A DNA stretch of 64,000 nt. Origin: Ischnura elegans. Taxonomy: Eukaryota > Arthropoda > Insecta > Odonata > Coenagrionidae. Positions 45,930 through 57,823 of the stretch are shown here, one piece after another. A program made the position numbers and the translations under genes. The stretch spans positions 6,772,607-6,836,606 of the forward strand of contig NC_060258.1 in the NCBI RefSeq assembly GCF_921293095.1. Reading direction: 5' to 3'. Each line of letters starts with the position of its first letter. Position 1 is the stretch's first letter. The notes below the pieces were generated by a model. That model was given only the letters and a program-made list of their open reading frames with translations. It was not told where the DNA came from and made no database searches.

Positions 45930-47029
45930 CTTACTTCTTTCAACCTTAGTAGTTCATTTGACATGTATTCGGTACCTTATTTTCATTTTAACGGGTCTGA
46001 GCAAAGATATTCATGTATATCATCGCGAGCTTTGCATTTAAATATCATGGATATACAAGCAAACCGAATGCATATATTTAACCCTCGATTTGAATTTACT
46101 ATTGATGGTGAATTTAATTCATGACACGGGCTGTCTAAGATACCGAGAATCTTACGACAATCTTATTAAATTTTTACTTTATTTCAATTCGGGAGACTTA
46201 GTAGTTACCATTTGTTGTACCTTCTTTCTTGGTTCCCCTGGAACTTTACACAAATATATTTATGCCGCAACTTATTCCTAGAATTTGGTTTAGTAAGAGC
46301 AAGTGAATGAATGAATATTTTATTACTTTCCTTGGGGAATTAACAATCAAAGAAAAAACAACGTAAAGATTCAGCAACCTCAACAGAAATATTGACAATT
46401 TGAAACAAAAAGTAATAAAAATTTAATAGAAATTCATACCGATTTTACAGTTAATCAGCCTAACACTAAGGAATAAAGAAACTCCTATAACGAATGCATC
46501 AACGAATTATTTCTGTCGGTTAACGATGAAACAACAGAAATAAAATACTTTTATTAATTATGGAAACTCAGCTACTATAAGCAAGTACGACAATAGGCAC
46601 ACAATAGCAAAAAATAAGTTATATGAATATTACACATTATTATCTGAGTTGATTATTAATTGAGCACTTAATTTCCATGAAGCTAAAAAGTAACTCTTTT
46701 GACCTTGCCGCAACTTAGAAGATTAGGATTTTCTGTAGTTGCTGTAAAAAAGGTAAGACCCACTCTAATATAAATATAGAATCTACATATTTAAGGCAAA
46801 TACAGGATATTTCGTGGATGAGTATTTAATTCAAGGCAAGAAAATAAAACCACGGTTTATGATGTTATGACCAGATAACACATATGTCAGCGGTGTTGTG
46901 CGTTGGCTGTGGCGGGACTAAAATTTACAGTAAAAATAATATTTTACGTCTGTACTGAGATATACTTAAGCATAATCGAATATTTATTCTTCCAAATCCA
47001 TTTACTTCTGTAACTGGACATATCACTTA
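45930..47029. other. Intergenic; dispersed repeat at 46740-46920
   Basis: The repeat matches 18280-18450 (GTAAGACCCACTCTAATA ... TTATGATGTTATGACCAG). No gene is supported elsewhere in the stretch. Confidence 0.5.
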
Positions 47030-47520
47030 CAGGAAAAAAATTAACTTTGACTGAATAATCAGATAAGTCTCAGAAATACTATAAATACGTACCAAAAATA
47101 ATCTTGCCATGCAATATTTGATAGTTGAAATTAATTAAAGGGAAATCTCAATATTATATCTGTATAAAATGCTTTTTCTGAATAATTCAAGACTGGATAT
47201 TTCATGAATGTGACTTAATACACGATGATAATGACATAAAATCTCCATTTTTTGCATTTATCACCAGATACCTCAATTTGCCATCAATGTTATCTAATTG
47301 GTTAGATTTTAATCTCTTTGCACTTGCTGTGGGACAGAGGAGTAAGTGGTCATGTAAGCAGAATTCCATTTACGGAAGGCGATGGCGAATTTCCAAGAGG
47401 GAATAGGATATGAATGGTGTACAGGAGGAGCATACGAAGGAGATAAGACATAAAGAAGAAGGAGATGATAAAAAGCGACGGGGCATTCGCGAAAGAATGT
47501 ATCTCGTGAAGGGAGGTGTG
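47030..47520. repeat. Block Y1, third and most diverged copy
   Basis: Shares AAATAC.TACCAAAAATAAT, TTGCCATGCAAT, AATGCTTTTTCTGAATAATTCA and CAGAATTCCATTTACGGAAGGCGATGG-like order with 33290-33620 and 40250-40570. The G-rich palindrome is absent. Confidence 0.65.
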
Positions 47521-47584
47521 CACCTTTCCAAAGTAAATTTTTGCACAGCGTAGATTTTTAATGTTTGGAGAAGACGAGGGAGAG

Positions 47585-47790
47585 GTTAAGGGCCATATTG
47601 CAGAGCGTCACTCGAGTGTTGATTTCCTCCACTCGTCACTCCAAGTGCACTCTCGGTCGCCACTTTGGCATTCCAAGACGTCACTCGAGTGACGTTGCTC
47701 CCTCGGGCTGCCCTCGGAAACGAGTGACCTCCGTTGGACACTCCGAGGGGCCACTCAAATGGAGCGAGCGAAATTCAAGATGTCTACCGT
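47585..47790. repeat. Cluster of CACTCGAGTG-type palindromes, MITE-like
   Basis: Within about 200 bp CGTCACTCGAGTG occurs twice, with further GAGTGAC, GTCACTCC, ACTCCGAGG and CACTCAAATGG elements on both strands. The block is GC-rich against an AT-rich background. An overlapping open frame (47565-47828, plus) is explained by this composition. Confidence 0.5.
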
Positions 47791-47799
47791 TATCACCTC

Positions 47800-49097
47800 G
47801 CATATTTAAAGCGGAATATTGGGAGTAAAACGATATTCACCGACAAAATTGAATTCCAGTGATTTAAATAAGGCATGATTAAACGATTACAATTTAGTTT
47901 AGAGGCGTCAATCGTTTTAATTAAGTTCAAATAACGTTCTTTCTGATACCCCGAGGCGTCCACGGGTCTGTGATTTGGCATAATTTGTAATCAGATAGTA
48001 ATTACTGATTTGACGAATGTAAATCTATATGATATAGTAAATATCATAATCTAAATGTACTAATTGAAATTTGTTCATCATTTTACTTATGTTATCGGCT
48101 CTTATTCAAAATAATGCTAAAATATTACGGGGACCTTACCGACTGGCTTTGATTCGAATTGGGGTGCGATTCGTAAACCAACTTACAATTGCAATATAAA
48201 CCACTGGTAATAAAGTATGGTTGAAAATTAACAATATAAAAGTATTTTGTTTCCTTGTATGGCATGGAACGCATCATTAATATTCCCCGGAGAAATGTAT
48301 TTTTAATTAACTTTTCGCGTCGAGGTTCAAATTTATAGCTCTTCACTGCTGCACTTGAGTGACGGAAGAAGAAAGGGTAGTGCGGAGGAAAACCCGGCGT
48401 TAACACTTCGAGTACCGGCCGTTAACATTAAAGCCCTACTAAAAAATCCAGCCATTTTTACAAAATTCGCAATTTTTAAAAAAACGCGTCAAAAATATAT
48501 TGCGAAATATATATCCAAATATCGATATGTATAACAATGAAATGGAAGTTGCTCTTTTTTATGAATGAGTTGAATAACCTTCGTAGCTAACTTTTAAATA
48601 TATATTTTTATATATATATTTATTTATACCGTTTTTGAAAAATAAAAGAAGTCGCGACAAATGATGTACCGCCATAAAATGCATAATATTTTTATTTCGC
48701 TCGATTTGAAGTATTTAAACCATGCAAATCATACAAAAGCATTGTTCCAAGCAAATAATTCAAAAACCTGGATGAAGAAAAGAGTCACTGGACCCCCAAC
48801 GAACGGTTCTTACCTGAAAAGAATTTTCACACGAATTAGGCTGAGATAAGGGTACCGGTAGCTACAGAGGATGCAATCATCAAAAAATGATTGTTTTCAT
48901 CGAGCTCCAGGTAATCAAGAAATTAAGTACGTCTTAGAAGCGTGATTCTGCGATGAAAAAAAGCGATTTTGTAAACTTTGCTAAAATGGCCATTTTCCGG
49001 TGGTTTGCAGCGACCTTTTTTTGCATGCATGTTTTATTTAACTTTAATGGATTTGCATTAAGAATTCCAGGCCATCCGCAAGTCTTATCTCTGCAGG
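47800..49097. other. Intergenic, no feature recognised
   Basis: AT-rich, with a TATATAT run near 48598-48630. Nothing else is supported before the satellite. Confidence 0.5.
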
Positions 49098-52000
49098 ATT
49101 ATGGAGTGCAGGACATGGTGGGTTAGGAATTGCACCTTTTAAATGAGATAAGTAGGTGACCGAAGGTATGGATGGAGCGAGTGCTTAAAGGAGAAGAAAT
49201 GATGAAAACAGTGCTAAAGATGGAAATATGATAAGATAAGGTATGAAGTGAAGGACATGGTGGGTTAGGAATTGCACCTTTTCAATGAGATAAGTAGGAG
49301 ACCGAAGGTATGGATGGAGTGAGTGCTTAAAGGAGAAGAAATGATGAAGACAGTGCTAAAGATGGAAATATGATAAGATAAGGTCTGAAGTGCAGGACAT
49401 GGTGGGTTAGCAATTGTACCTTTTCCATGGGATAAGTAGGAGACCGAAGGTATGGATACAGCAAGTGCTTAGAGAAGTAGGGAATGAAATCAGTGGTAAA
49501 GATGGCAATACAATAAGATGAGGTATGAAGTACACGACATGATGGGTTAGGAATTGCACCATATCAATGAGATAAGTAGGAGACCGAAGGTATGGATAGA
49601 GCGAGTGCTTAAAAGAGAAGAAATGATGAAAACAGTGCTAATGATGGAAATTTGGTAAGATTAGGGATGAAGTGCAGGCCATGGTGGGTTAGGAATTGCA
49701 CCTTTTAAATGAGATAAGTAGGAGACCGAAGGTATGGATGAAGCGAGTGCTAAGAGGAAAACGGAATGAAAACAGTGCTAAAGATTGCAATTTGTTAAAT
49801 GAGGTATGAAGTGCAGGACATGGTGGGTTAGGAATTGCACCTTTTCAATAAGATAAGTAGAAGGCTTAAGGTATGGATGGAGATAGTGCTTTAAGGAGGA
49901 GAAATGATGAAAACAGTGCTAAAGATGGAAATTTGATAAGATACGGTATGAAGTGCAGGACATGGTGGGTTAGGAATTGCACCTTTTCAATGAGATAAGT
50001 AGGAGACCGAAGGTATGGATGGAGCGAGTGCTTAGAGGAGTAGGGAATGAAATATTGCTATGTATTGCAATATGATAAGATGAGGTATGAAGTGCAGGAC
50101 ATGGTGGGCTAGGAATTGCACTTTTTAAATGAGATATGTAGGAGACCGAAGGTAAGGATAGAGCAAGTGCTTAAAGGAGAAGAAATTATGAAAGCGGTGC
50201 TAAAGATGGCAATATGAGAGGATGATGTATGAAGTACAGGACATGGTGGGTTAGGAATTGCACCTTTTCAATGAGATAAGTAGGAGGCTCAAGGTATGAC
50301 TGGAGAGAGTGCTTTAAGGAGGAGAAATCATGAAAACAGTGCTAAAGATGGTAATTTGATAAGATGAGGTATGAAGCACAGGACATGGTGGGTTATTAAT
50401 TGCAACTTTTCAATGAGATAAGTAGGAGACCGAAGGTATGGATGGAGCGATTGCTTTACGGAGGAGAAATGATGAAAACATTGCTAAAGATGGAATAATG
50501 ATAAAATAAGCTATGAAGTGCAGGACATGGTGGGTTAGGAATTGCACCTTTTCCGTGATATAAGTAGGAGACCGAAGGTATGGATGGAGAGAGTGCTTCA
50601 AGGGGGAGAAATGATGAAAACAAGGCTAAGTTTGGAAAAATTTATCAAGATTAGGTATGAAGTGCAGGACATGGTGGGTTAGGAATTGCACCTTTTCAGT
50701 GAGATAAGAAGAAGACCGAAGGTATGGATGACGAGAGTGCTTTAAGGAGCAGAAATGATGAAAAATGTGCTAATTATGGAAATTCGATAATATTAGGTAT
50801 GAAGTGCAGGACATGGTGGTTTAGGAATTGCACCTTTTCAATAAGATAAGTAGGAGGCTTAAGGTATGGATGGAGAGAGTGCTTTTAGGAGGAGAAATGA
50901 TGAAAACAGTGTTAAAGATGGAAATTTGATAAGATAAGGTATGAAGTGCAGGACATGGTGGGTAAGCAATTGCACCTTTTCAGTGAGATAAGTAAGACAC
51001 CGAAGGTATGGATGGAGCGAGTGCTTGAAGGAGGAGAAATTATGAAAACAGTGCTAATTTTGGAAAAATTTGATAAGATAAGGTATGAAGTGCAGGACAT
51101 GGTGGGTTAGGAATTGCACCTTTTCAATGAGATAAGTAGGAGGCTTAAGGTATGACTGGAGAGAGTGCTTTAAGGAGGGGAAAAGATGAAAACAGTGCTA
51201 AAGATGGAAATTTGATAAGATAAGGTATGAAGTGCAGGACATGGTGGGTTAGGAATTGCACCTTTTCAATGAGATAAGTAGGACACCGAAGGTATGGATG
51301 GAGCGAGTGCTTAGAGGAGTAGGGAATGAAATAGTGCTAAGTATTGCAATATGATAAGATGAGGTATGAAGTGCAGGACATGGTGGGCTAGGAATTGCAC
51401 TTTTTAAATGAGATATGTAGGAGACCGAAGGTATGGATAGAGCAAGTGCTTAAAGGATAAGAAATTATGAAAGCGGTGCTAAAGATGGCAATATGTGAGG
51501 ATGATGTATGAAGTACAGGACGTGGTGGGTTAGGAATTGAACCTTTTCAATGAGATAAGTAGGAGGCTCAAGGTATGACTGGAGAGAGTGCTTTAAGGAG
51601 GAGGAATCATGAAAACAGTGCTAAAGATGGTAATTTGATAAGATGAGGTATGAAGCACAGGACATGGTGGGTTATTAATTGCAACTTTTCAATGAGATAA
51701 GTAGGAGACCGAAGGTATGGATGGAGCGATTGCTTTACGGAGGAGAAATGATGAAAACATTTCTAAAGATGGAATAATGATAAAATAAGCTATGAAGTGC
51801 ACGACATGGTTGGTTAGGAATTGCACCTTTTCAGTGATATAAGTAGGAGACCGAAGGTATGGATGGAGAGAGTGCTTCAAGGGGGAGAAATGATGAAAAC
51901 AAGGCTAAGTTTGGAAAAATTTATTAAGATTAGGTATGAAGTGCAGGACATGGTGGGTTAGGAATTGCACCTTTTCAGTGAGATAAGTAGGAGACCGAAG

Positions 52001-52347
52001 GTATGGATGACGAGAGTGCTTTAAGGAGCAGAAATGATGAAAAATGTGCTAAAGATGGAAATTCGATAATATTAGGTATGAAGTGCAGGACATGGTGGGT
52101 TAGGAATTGCACCTTTTCAATAAGATAAGTAGGAGGCTTAAGGTAGGGATGGAAAGAGTGCTTAGAGTGGAAGGGAATGAAAACTGTGCTAAAGATTGCA
52201 ATATGATAAGATTAGGTATGAAGTGCAGGACATGGTGGGTTAGGAATTGCACCTTTTCAGTGAGATAAATAGGAGGCTTTAGGTATGGATAATGAGTGTT
52301 CTTAAGTAGAAGAAATGATGAAAACAGTGCTAAAAATGTAAATATTT
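49098..52347. repeat. Satellite array A5 with a higher-order repeat
   Basis: About 23 monomers of the same satellite as A1-A4, in the same orientation, although 34 kb away. From about 50.04 kb a nine-monomer unit of 1279 bp is repeated: 50041-50760 matches 51320-52039 with only scattered changes (for example AAAGCGGTGCTAAAGATGGC and the TTTATCAAGATTAGG/TTTATTAAGATTAGG variant recur at exactly this offset). The array runs into the assembly gap. Confidence 0.95.
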
Positions 52348-52547
52348 NNNNNNNNNNNNNNNNNNNNNNNNNNNNNNNNNNNNNNNNNNNNNNNNNNNNN
52401 NNNNNNNNNNNNNNNNNNNNNNNNNNNNNNNNNNNNNNNNNNNNNNNNNNNNNNNNNNNNNNNNNNNNNNNNNNNNNNNNNNNNNNNNNNNNNNNNNNNN
52501 NNNNNNNNNNNNNNNNNNNNNNNNNNNNNNNNNNNNNNNNNNNNNNN
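52348..52547. other. Assembly gap (200 N)
   Basis: A run of exactly 200 N, a conventional gap of unknown size. Satellite lies on the left and gene sequence on the right, so the true distance is unknown. Confidence 1.
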
Positions 52548-52583
52548 CATGTAGGTCTGATATGGGAAGACGACTGGCCTTTA
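52548..52583 (-). pseudogene. Distal part of split exon E
   Basis: The 34 bases before the TA at 52582-52583 continue, on the minus strand, the open frame of the exon piece at 55133-55189 (AEGTGV then KASRLPISDLH when the transposon is mentally removed). The piece then enters the gap, so the donor is not seen. Confidence 0.55.
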
Positions 52584-55132
52584 GGGTGTTGCTTATTTTT
52601 TATTTTTTCTCTGATTTTTGATTTCTACCTCTCAAAATATGCTATGGGGTGCAGAATGAATATCCTAAAAATTTCAGCTCAATTGTTTAACATTTAGAGG
52701 TCGCTCAAAGAGCATAAATGCAATAACATTAAATTTTCACAATTTTTTTAAGTAACATCATTTTCAGGGGTAACGCACGATTTTACGGCCCTTTAGGGCC
52801 TAAATTCGCTCCATTTTAACGTCCGCTCAACAGTTTTCCAGGAATACAATACTTTACCGCGAGCCTCAGCCGCGCGTCACACCCCTGAGGGCTAGCTGGT
52901 CGCTCGCGGGCCGCATTCACGGTCAACTGATCACGGCATTACGCCCCCCTCGCGCCTTCTCTAAAGAGAGTCGGTGGAAGAAAGGAGTTACCTAAAAACC
53001 TGTATGGTTTTACATTGTTATAAATTCTGGAGACTTTTTCGTTGAGATGAATTCGCAGAATAGATGGAACCATTAAGAATGATGTATAGAGACAACTGTG
53101 TATGTTTTCTTACCCAAGTTTGCGTGTTTCACATTTTCTTTAACCTCATCGCAGTCGGATTTTGAATGGCGTAGAGTAAAATTTCGAAGTCGAAACGCTA
53201 TTGATAAATACAATGTTGTTTATCGCGCGCAAGTCTAGTGAAGTATTCCTCATCGGCGTCCCTATAACAGCTATCGCTGCTTGTTTCGTGAAAAATAAGC
53301 TGACTTTGATTCGCGAAATTCTGCAGTTGTTCTATCACCACCACTTAACCCTGAAACAAGGATTGTATGCAAATACGAGACTAACGATGATGTCCGTGGC
53401 CCCATTCCGGAGTATTATGTCGAGAATTCACATAATTCAAGATATACGGGAAATATATTAAATAGAGGCACAGTGTGCAGTGAGCTGTTAAAATTCAAGG
53501 TTAATTTTTGACGGCGATCTACGAAACAGCTAAAGAATGACATGGAATTGAATGAAAAATCGGATCAGTTCTTTGATATTGCCGCGGTAAATGCTCTGGA
53601 AGTTATTCAAAACGATATGGATAAAGTGCTCTTGAAAATACAGAGGCGACCGCGACACCTACTTCAAAAGATCCTAAGCTTATAGAGAGAGTTTTCAAAA
53701 CATTTTTCTCTCTGAAAAACTTCCGTACATGTATTAGTTTTGAGTTTCTGCTTGCACCAACAAAACTAATCACCCAAATCATAGACACATATATTTTGCG
53801 CATAATATGAAATGCATTGTAAACTGGCTGGTTGGGGTGAACTTGGTTTATCGGGACAACTATTAAGCACCTTTGGCTTGCCAAATAATGAGATCCTTAA
53901 CGAAGCACTTAATAGAGAGAGAGGCGGCAGAGAAGTCGGCGCGACGAGTAGAGAGGAAGAGAAGATATGACGAGTATCGCAGCAAGTCTGAATTAAAGAG
54001 TACACAGAAAACCAAGTAGGCCTTGTAAAACTAAACCGCTATCGATTCCCTTTTCATGTTATTACATTGTTGCTAATGATACGTTATTCTTTTAAGAAAT
54101 GATTATATTTTAATCTTAAGTACTGAGGATGTTTCTGAAACGAATTCTATTGATGATAAACCAACGGACTTGTCAAGTAAAAGATAGATTGGTAGGAAAA
54201 TCCTCATTACACCCCAAATTGCACTGATCTTTGATGCCTTGTGCGTTAACGCTAGATGAGCAGCAATGGTTCTTGCTGCTACTATGTTGTAGTAACAGGG
54301 GTTACTGTCTACTAAAGGAAATATTTACTAATTCGTTGAATCTAGTAATTAAATATTATTTTGCATATGACGTCATTAGGTGGTTCTATAAATCTCATGG
54401 CTGATTGATGAAATAAAAACAACATTAAAGATTCCATAACTCGCCGGAATTGCTAGTGGACGGGCCGGGCCACTGCTGAGATTGTTCACGATTGCGTTGA
54501 ATAATGGAGATTAGCGAACATAAAAAAGCATTTTCAATTGATTCAACAAGCGTAAATAGAGGTAACTAACTGTTTTCATATCTAAGGTTCTCAGTCTTAT
54601 CATTTTTTGGGGATTTTAAACCTGAGAATTTCCTTTTTTTTCATATGTAAGGTTCGAAGAACAGTGATGTAGTTAATTTAAAGGATAAACTACAGCAAAC
54701 ACCCGGTATGAAAAACGCCAACATATTATACGACTCCTCCTTTCTTCCGCCGACTTTCGCTAGGGAAGGCGCGAGGGGCGTGAGGCGGTCGCTGTCCGTG
54801 AATGCGGCTCGCGAGCGACCACTCGCCGTCAGGGGTTTGACGCGCAGCTGTAGCTAGCGGTAGAGTATTGTATTCCTGGAAAACTGTTTAGCGGACGTTA
54901 AAATGGAGCGAATTTAGGCCCTAAAGGGCCGTAAAATCGTGCGTTACCCCTGAAAATGATGTGACTTAAAAAAATTGTGAAAATTTAATGTTATTGCATT
55001 TATGCTCTTTGAGCGACCTCTAAATGTTAAACAATTGAGCTGAAATTTTTAGGATATCCATTCTGCACCCCAAGCATATTTTGAGAGGTAGAAATCAAAA
55101 ATCCGAGAAAAAATAAAAAATAAGCAACACCC
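52584..55132. mobile_element. DNA transposon with ~400-bp terminal inverted repeats, TA target duplication
   Basis: The element starts GGGTGTTGCTTATTTTT and ends with its complement; TA is present at 52582-52583 and 55133-55134. Arms 52584-52990 and 54733-55132 are about 95% alike for the outer 300 bp, then diverge in the GC-rich inner part. The interior has degraded coding traces on the plus strand (53201-53461 and a FFDIAAVNALEVIQ stretch near 53560-53610; a Lys/Arg/Glu-rich end near 53920-54010) but no intact transposase. Superfamily is unresolved. It split an exon of the acidic-protein gene. Confidence 0.88.
53201..53660 (+). pseudogene. Degraded transposon-encoded protein, unidentified
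   Basis: An 86-codon frame at 53201-53461 (RKSSEVFLIGVPITAIAACF ...) is followed, after stops, by MELNEKSDQFFDIAAVN at about 53541. Both lie between the long TIRs, so they probably belong to the lost transposase or a companion protein. No catalytic motif is visible. Confidence 0.35.
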
Positions 55133-55189
55133 TACTCCTGTGCCTTCAGCATCCACCTCTTCACCTTGGGAAGATGTTGAGGCCTGTGC
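55133..55189 (-). pseudogene. Proximal part of split exon E of the acidic-protein gene
   Basis: Follows acceptor CATATGCAG on the minus strand; frame 1 reads AQASTSSQGEEVDAEGTG. The core SSQGEEV matches exon D (ASQGEKV), indicating exon duplication. The frame is interrupted by the transposon after 18 codons. Confidence 0.65.
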
Positions 55190-56435
55190 CTGCATATGAC
55201 TCTACAATCAGCATCATTAAAGACAGAGATACAGATATATAGAAATAGCTTTGTGGGCTCGCCAAAAAATGATTCCTATTTATAGCATGGATATATATCT
55301 ACACACCACCCTAATACATTCACTTGTGTAATATTCACAGATTGTGTCACATTTATACACACTTAATTGCAAAAAAAGTCAATCAAAGTGCTAGAATAAA
55401 AAAACAAATTTAATCAAGAAAATGTAGGATAAGTATCAAGTAACAATTCAATACTAAAGTGTGAATGAATATGTGTCTAATGCTTGAATGTGTGACTGAG
55501 ACTTAGGTGTAATTTAAACTGATTCAAGATATTGTTGCCATTATTATTCTTAACTTTGTCTTATCTTCCTTGCATGCAAAAAGTGTTTGTCTTCCGCAGA
55601 TTATATCCGCTAGATGTTTTATTTATCAAATTTCTTATTAGTCTTTGAAAATGTAGATAAAAAGATTCAAGTTTGGGAAAATCGATCACAAGAATGCATA
55701 AAAATTACAAAACATGCTCCGCTGAGAGATGGGTTAGATGTGATTACTCACATCGCAAGAGTGCGTCACACCATAAGCTCATTCTACCGCAATGCCTGGA
55801 CTTATTACAAACCTTGGATTCCCATGGTAGCCTTTTCAAAACCTCCTGGGTCATTCCATGCCAGTTCATCCAGGCATGACACCCACCGAATCGAATTTTG
55901 ATGAAACTTGGCAATTTTCATCCTTCCATGTAGGAATAAAACAGTGTAAAATATTTCTTGGCTATCTCTTATAGTTTTTTTTTCACTGCCAAGTTCGGGT
56001 GAAACTGCAGTTTTTCAATGAATGCGGTCTCCAGAGGCATTGTACCTCCAGAGGGAAATAATTTGTCTCAGCCATAGTTTTATCCGATTCTTATGAAAGT
56101 TAGCAGGTTTACTAAAGAAGTCGTGAGGATTCCAAAAACTAATTGAAAAGTATCTTATGGGATTTTGGAAATTCTCAAAACTCAGGCTCCACACCACGTA
56201 GTCGCCTATCACACTAGTTTCCCTGTTTGCAATTGCTGCAGGACTTGTATCCATGATCACAGAGCAAGGTAACGCACTGTGAGGCTTGGAAAACTTGTGA
56301 GGAACGTGGTACTCCCGTGAATGCAGCTAGCTTGCTATTGCTTCTATTTTGAAGGAGATTCTAATAGAAATAATAAGTTTAGTGTATCCTAGCATTAATG
56401 AAGTTATTCCAATGATTTTGCATCAATTTTTTTAA

Positions 56436-56525
56436 GGTCGCGGAAAATATTAAGCAAGACTGAAAATCATGCATGGATAATCCACAAAATGGATTAGCCG
56501 CAGCCAGATAATCAGGAGTCAGCTG
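56436..56525. mobile_element. Solo right end of a Tigger/pogo-like element
   Basis: Ends GATAATCAGGAGTCAGCTG followed by TA. The complement CAGCTGACTCCTGATTATC resembles pogo/Tigger termini. A related end lies at 57420-57486 in the same orientation. Confidence 0.55.
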
Positions 56526-57419
56526 TATTTACAACCTCCTTGTACGCATTTCTTTTTCTGTCACTCGGCATTTCCGTCACTGTAATCATCTACGGTACTG
56601 TCATACTGCCAAACAATAAGCATGGATGTTAATAGCAATTGTAACGCCATGCTTTTAATTAGCAGGGTTCCAACTCTAACTAAATAATAAAATTTACGGT
56701 TTTTCCAGTTTTCATGGTCTGACTGTCATCAAATTCACCGCCTGTTGATACACCGTTTTGGGTGGAAATATTGCTCACATAACAATCATTGGCTGAACAT
56801 TGACTACAAATTTAGTAAATGCGACAGATGCCATGAGGGCAAACGCAGCAATGAACATGCTATATCTCCTGACGTAACCTATTGTTAGGAAAATGCAGGG
56901 CCAGGTTGTGAGCGTAAAAATGAAAGTAGTAGGGTGGCAGGAAAGTAAGGAAGTATCTGATTTTTCGCAAGGGTTAATGATCACTTTACCGGTTACCAGT
57001 CTTCCAATCACAGGCCAATGTGTCGTCATGGCACATGGACCAATAACTGCTCTGCGAATACACCTGTGTAGATAAATGTGGGGACAGTGTCTGCACAGGA
57101 CTCGGCCTTGAAACATGATCGAATTATCGATTTTTTTTTCATCTGTCAATTGTAGTTCTACATCAAATTTGGAGAGATTTTTAACGTTTCATGATGATAT
57201 ACAAGGCTATTTCCAGGTTTTTTCACGGTAGACTAAATTCACAGCTTACTTACGTTTTAAGGTTTTCACGGTTGAGTGGGAACCCTGAAATGGGATGCTT
57301 TTAATTAGGGATGGACGGATCCAGGATTTTTTTCGGACCCGGATTCAGATCGGATCCTTGATTTTCGGAGCCAGATCTTTCGGATCGGATACTTTTGGAT
57401 CCAAATGCATTTCATTTTA

Positions 57420-57486
57420 TTAAATATTGAGCGAGAGTGAAAATCATACACGGATAATCTGCAGCCGGATAATCGTAAGTCTGCTG
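57420..57486. mobile_element. Second Tigger/pogo-like end
   Basis: Ends GATAATCGTAAGTCTGCTG followed by TA and shares GTGAAAATCAT.CA.GGATAATC with 56436-56525. It lies 50 bp downstream (in gene sense) of the donor of exon F. Confidence 0.55.
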
Positions 57487-57537
57487 TACTTGGTCTACTA
57501 TAAAAACTGTGTCCATCAGCGAGTATCCCTAACTCAC

Positions 57538-57696
57538 CACCTTGGTTCCGGCATCACTGTTTCTGCAATCATCCCCTTCATCCGAATCGCTCTCCAGCAT
57601 CAGATGGAAGCTCTCCACCTCATCGTATTCCTCAGACTGCGAATCCTCGGGAAGATCACCTTCGGATACATTCGTATCCGCACCACCTTTGAGGGC
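57538..57696 (-). CDS. Exon F of an acidic-protein gene
   Basis: 159 nt (53 codons, phase 0 at both ends) between acceptor GTGCATTGACAG and donor GTGAGT on the minus strand. The peptide is strongly acidic (NVSEGDLPEDSQSEEYDEVE, then LESDSDEGDD). The base composition stands out from the intron. Together with exons A-D it indicates a long disordered, negatively charged protein region. Such linkers are frequent in arthropod zinc-finger regulators, but no finger is seen here, so the function is unknown. Confidence 0.65.
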
Positions 57697-57823
57697 CTGT
57701 CAATGCACAAGGTATTCAGTATTCATTAAAGTTCAAAGAGTTCAAAAACCACACCAAATGTTTTTGGGATCGCCTCACGGGTTAACCGGAGTTGAAACCC
57801 CTTATTGGCCCATTGGTGCATTA

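Larger units (their letters stand above)
55190..57537. other. Intron sequence between exons E and F
   Basis: No additional exon is supported. It contains two Tigger-like ends (annotated) and a GGATCC/CGGATC-rich patch at 57308-57400. Open frames at 55614-55901 and 56775-57149 have no domain. Confidence 0.4.

Noticed and set aside
56775-57149. 124-codon minus-strand frame with several Cys and His (CRHCPHIYLHRC)
   Set aside because: The spacing fits no known finger, no splice context, and it lies in an intron on the coding strand without conservation evidence.
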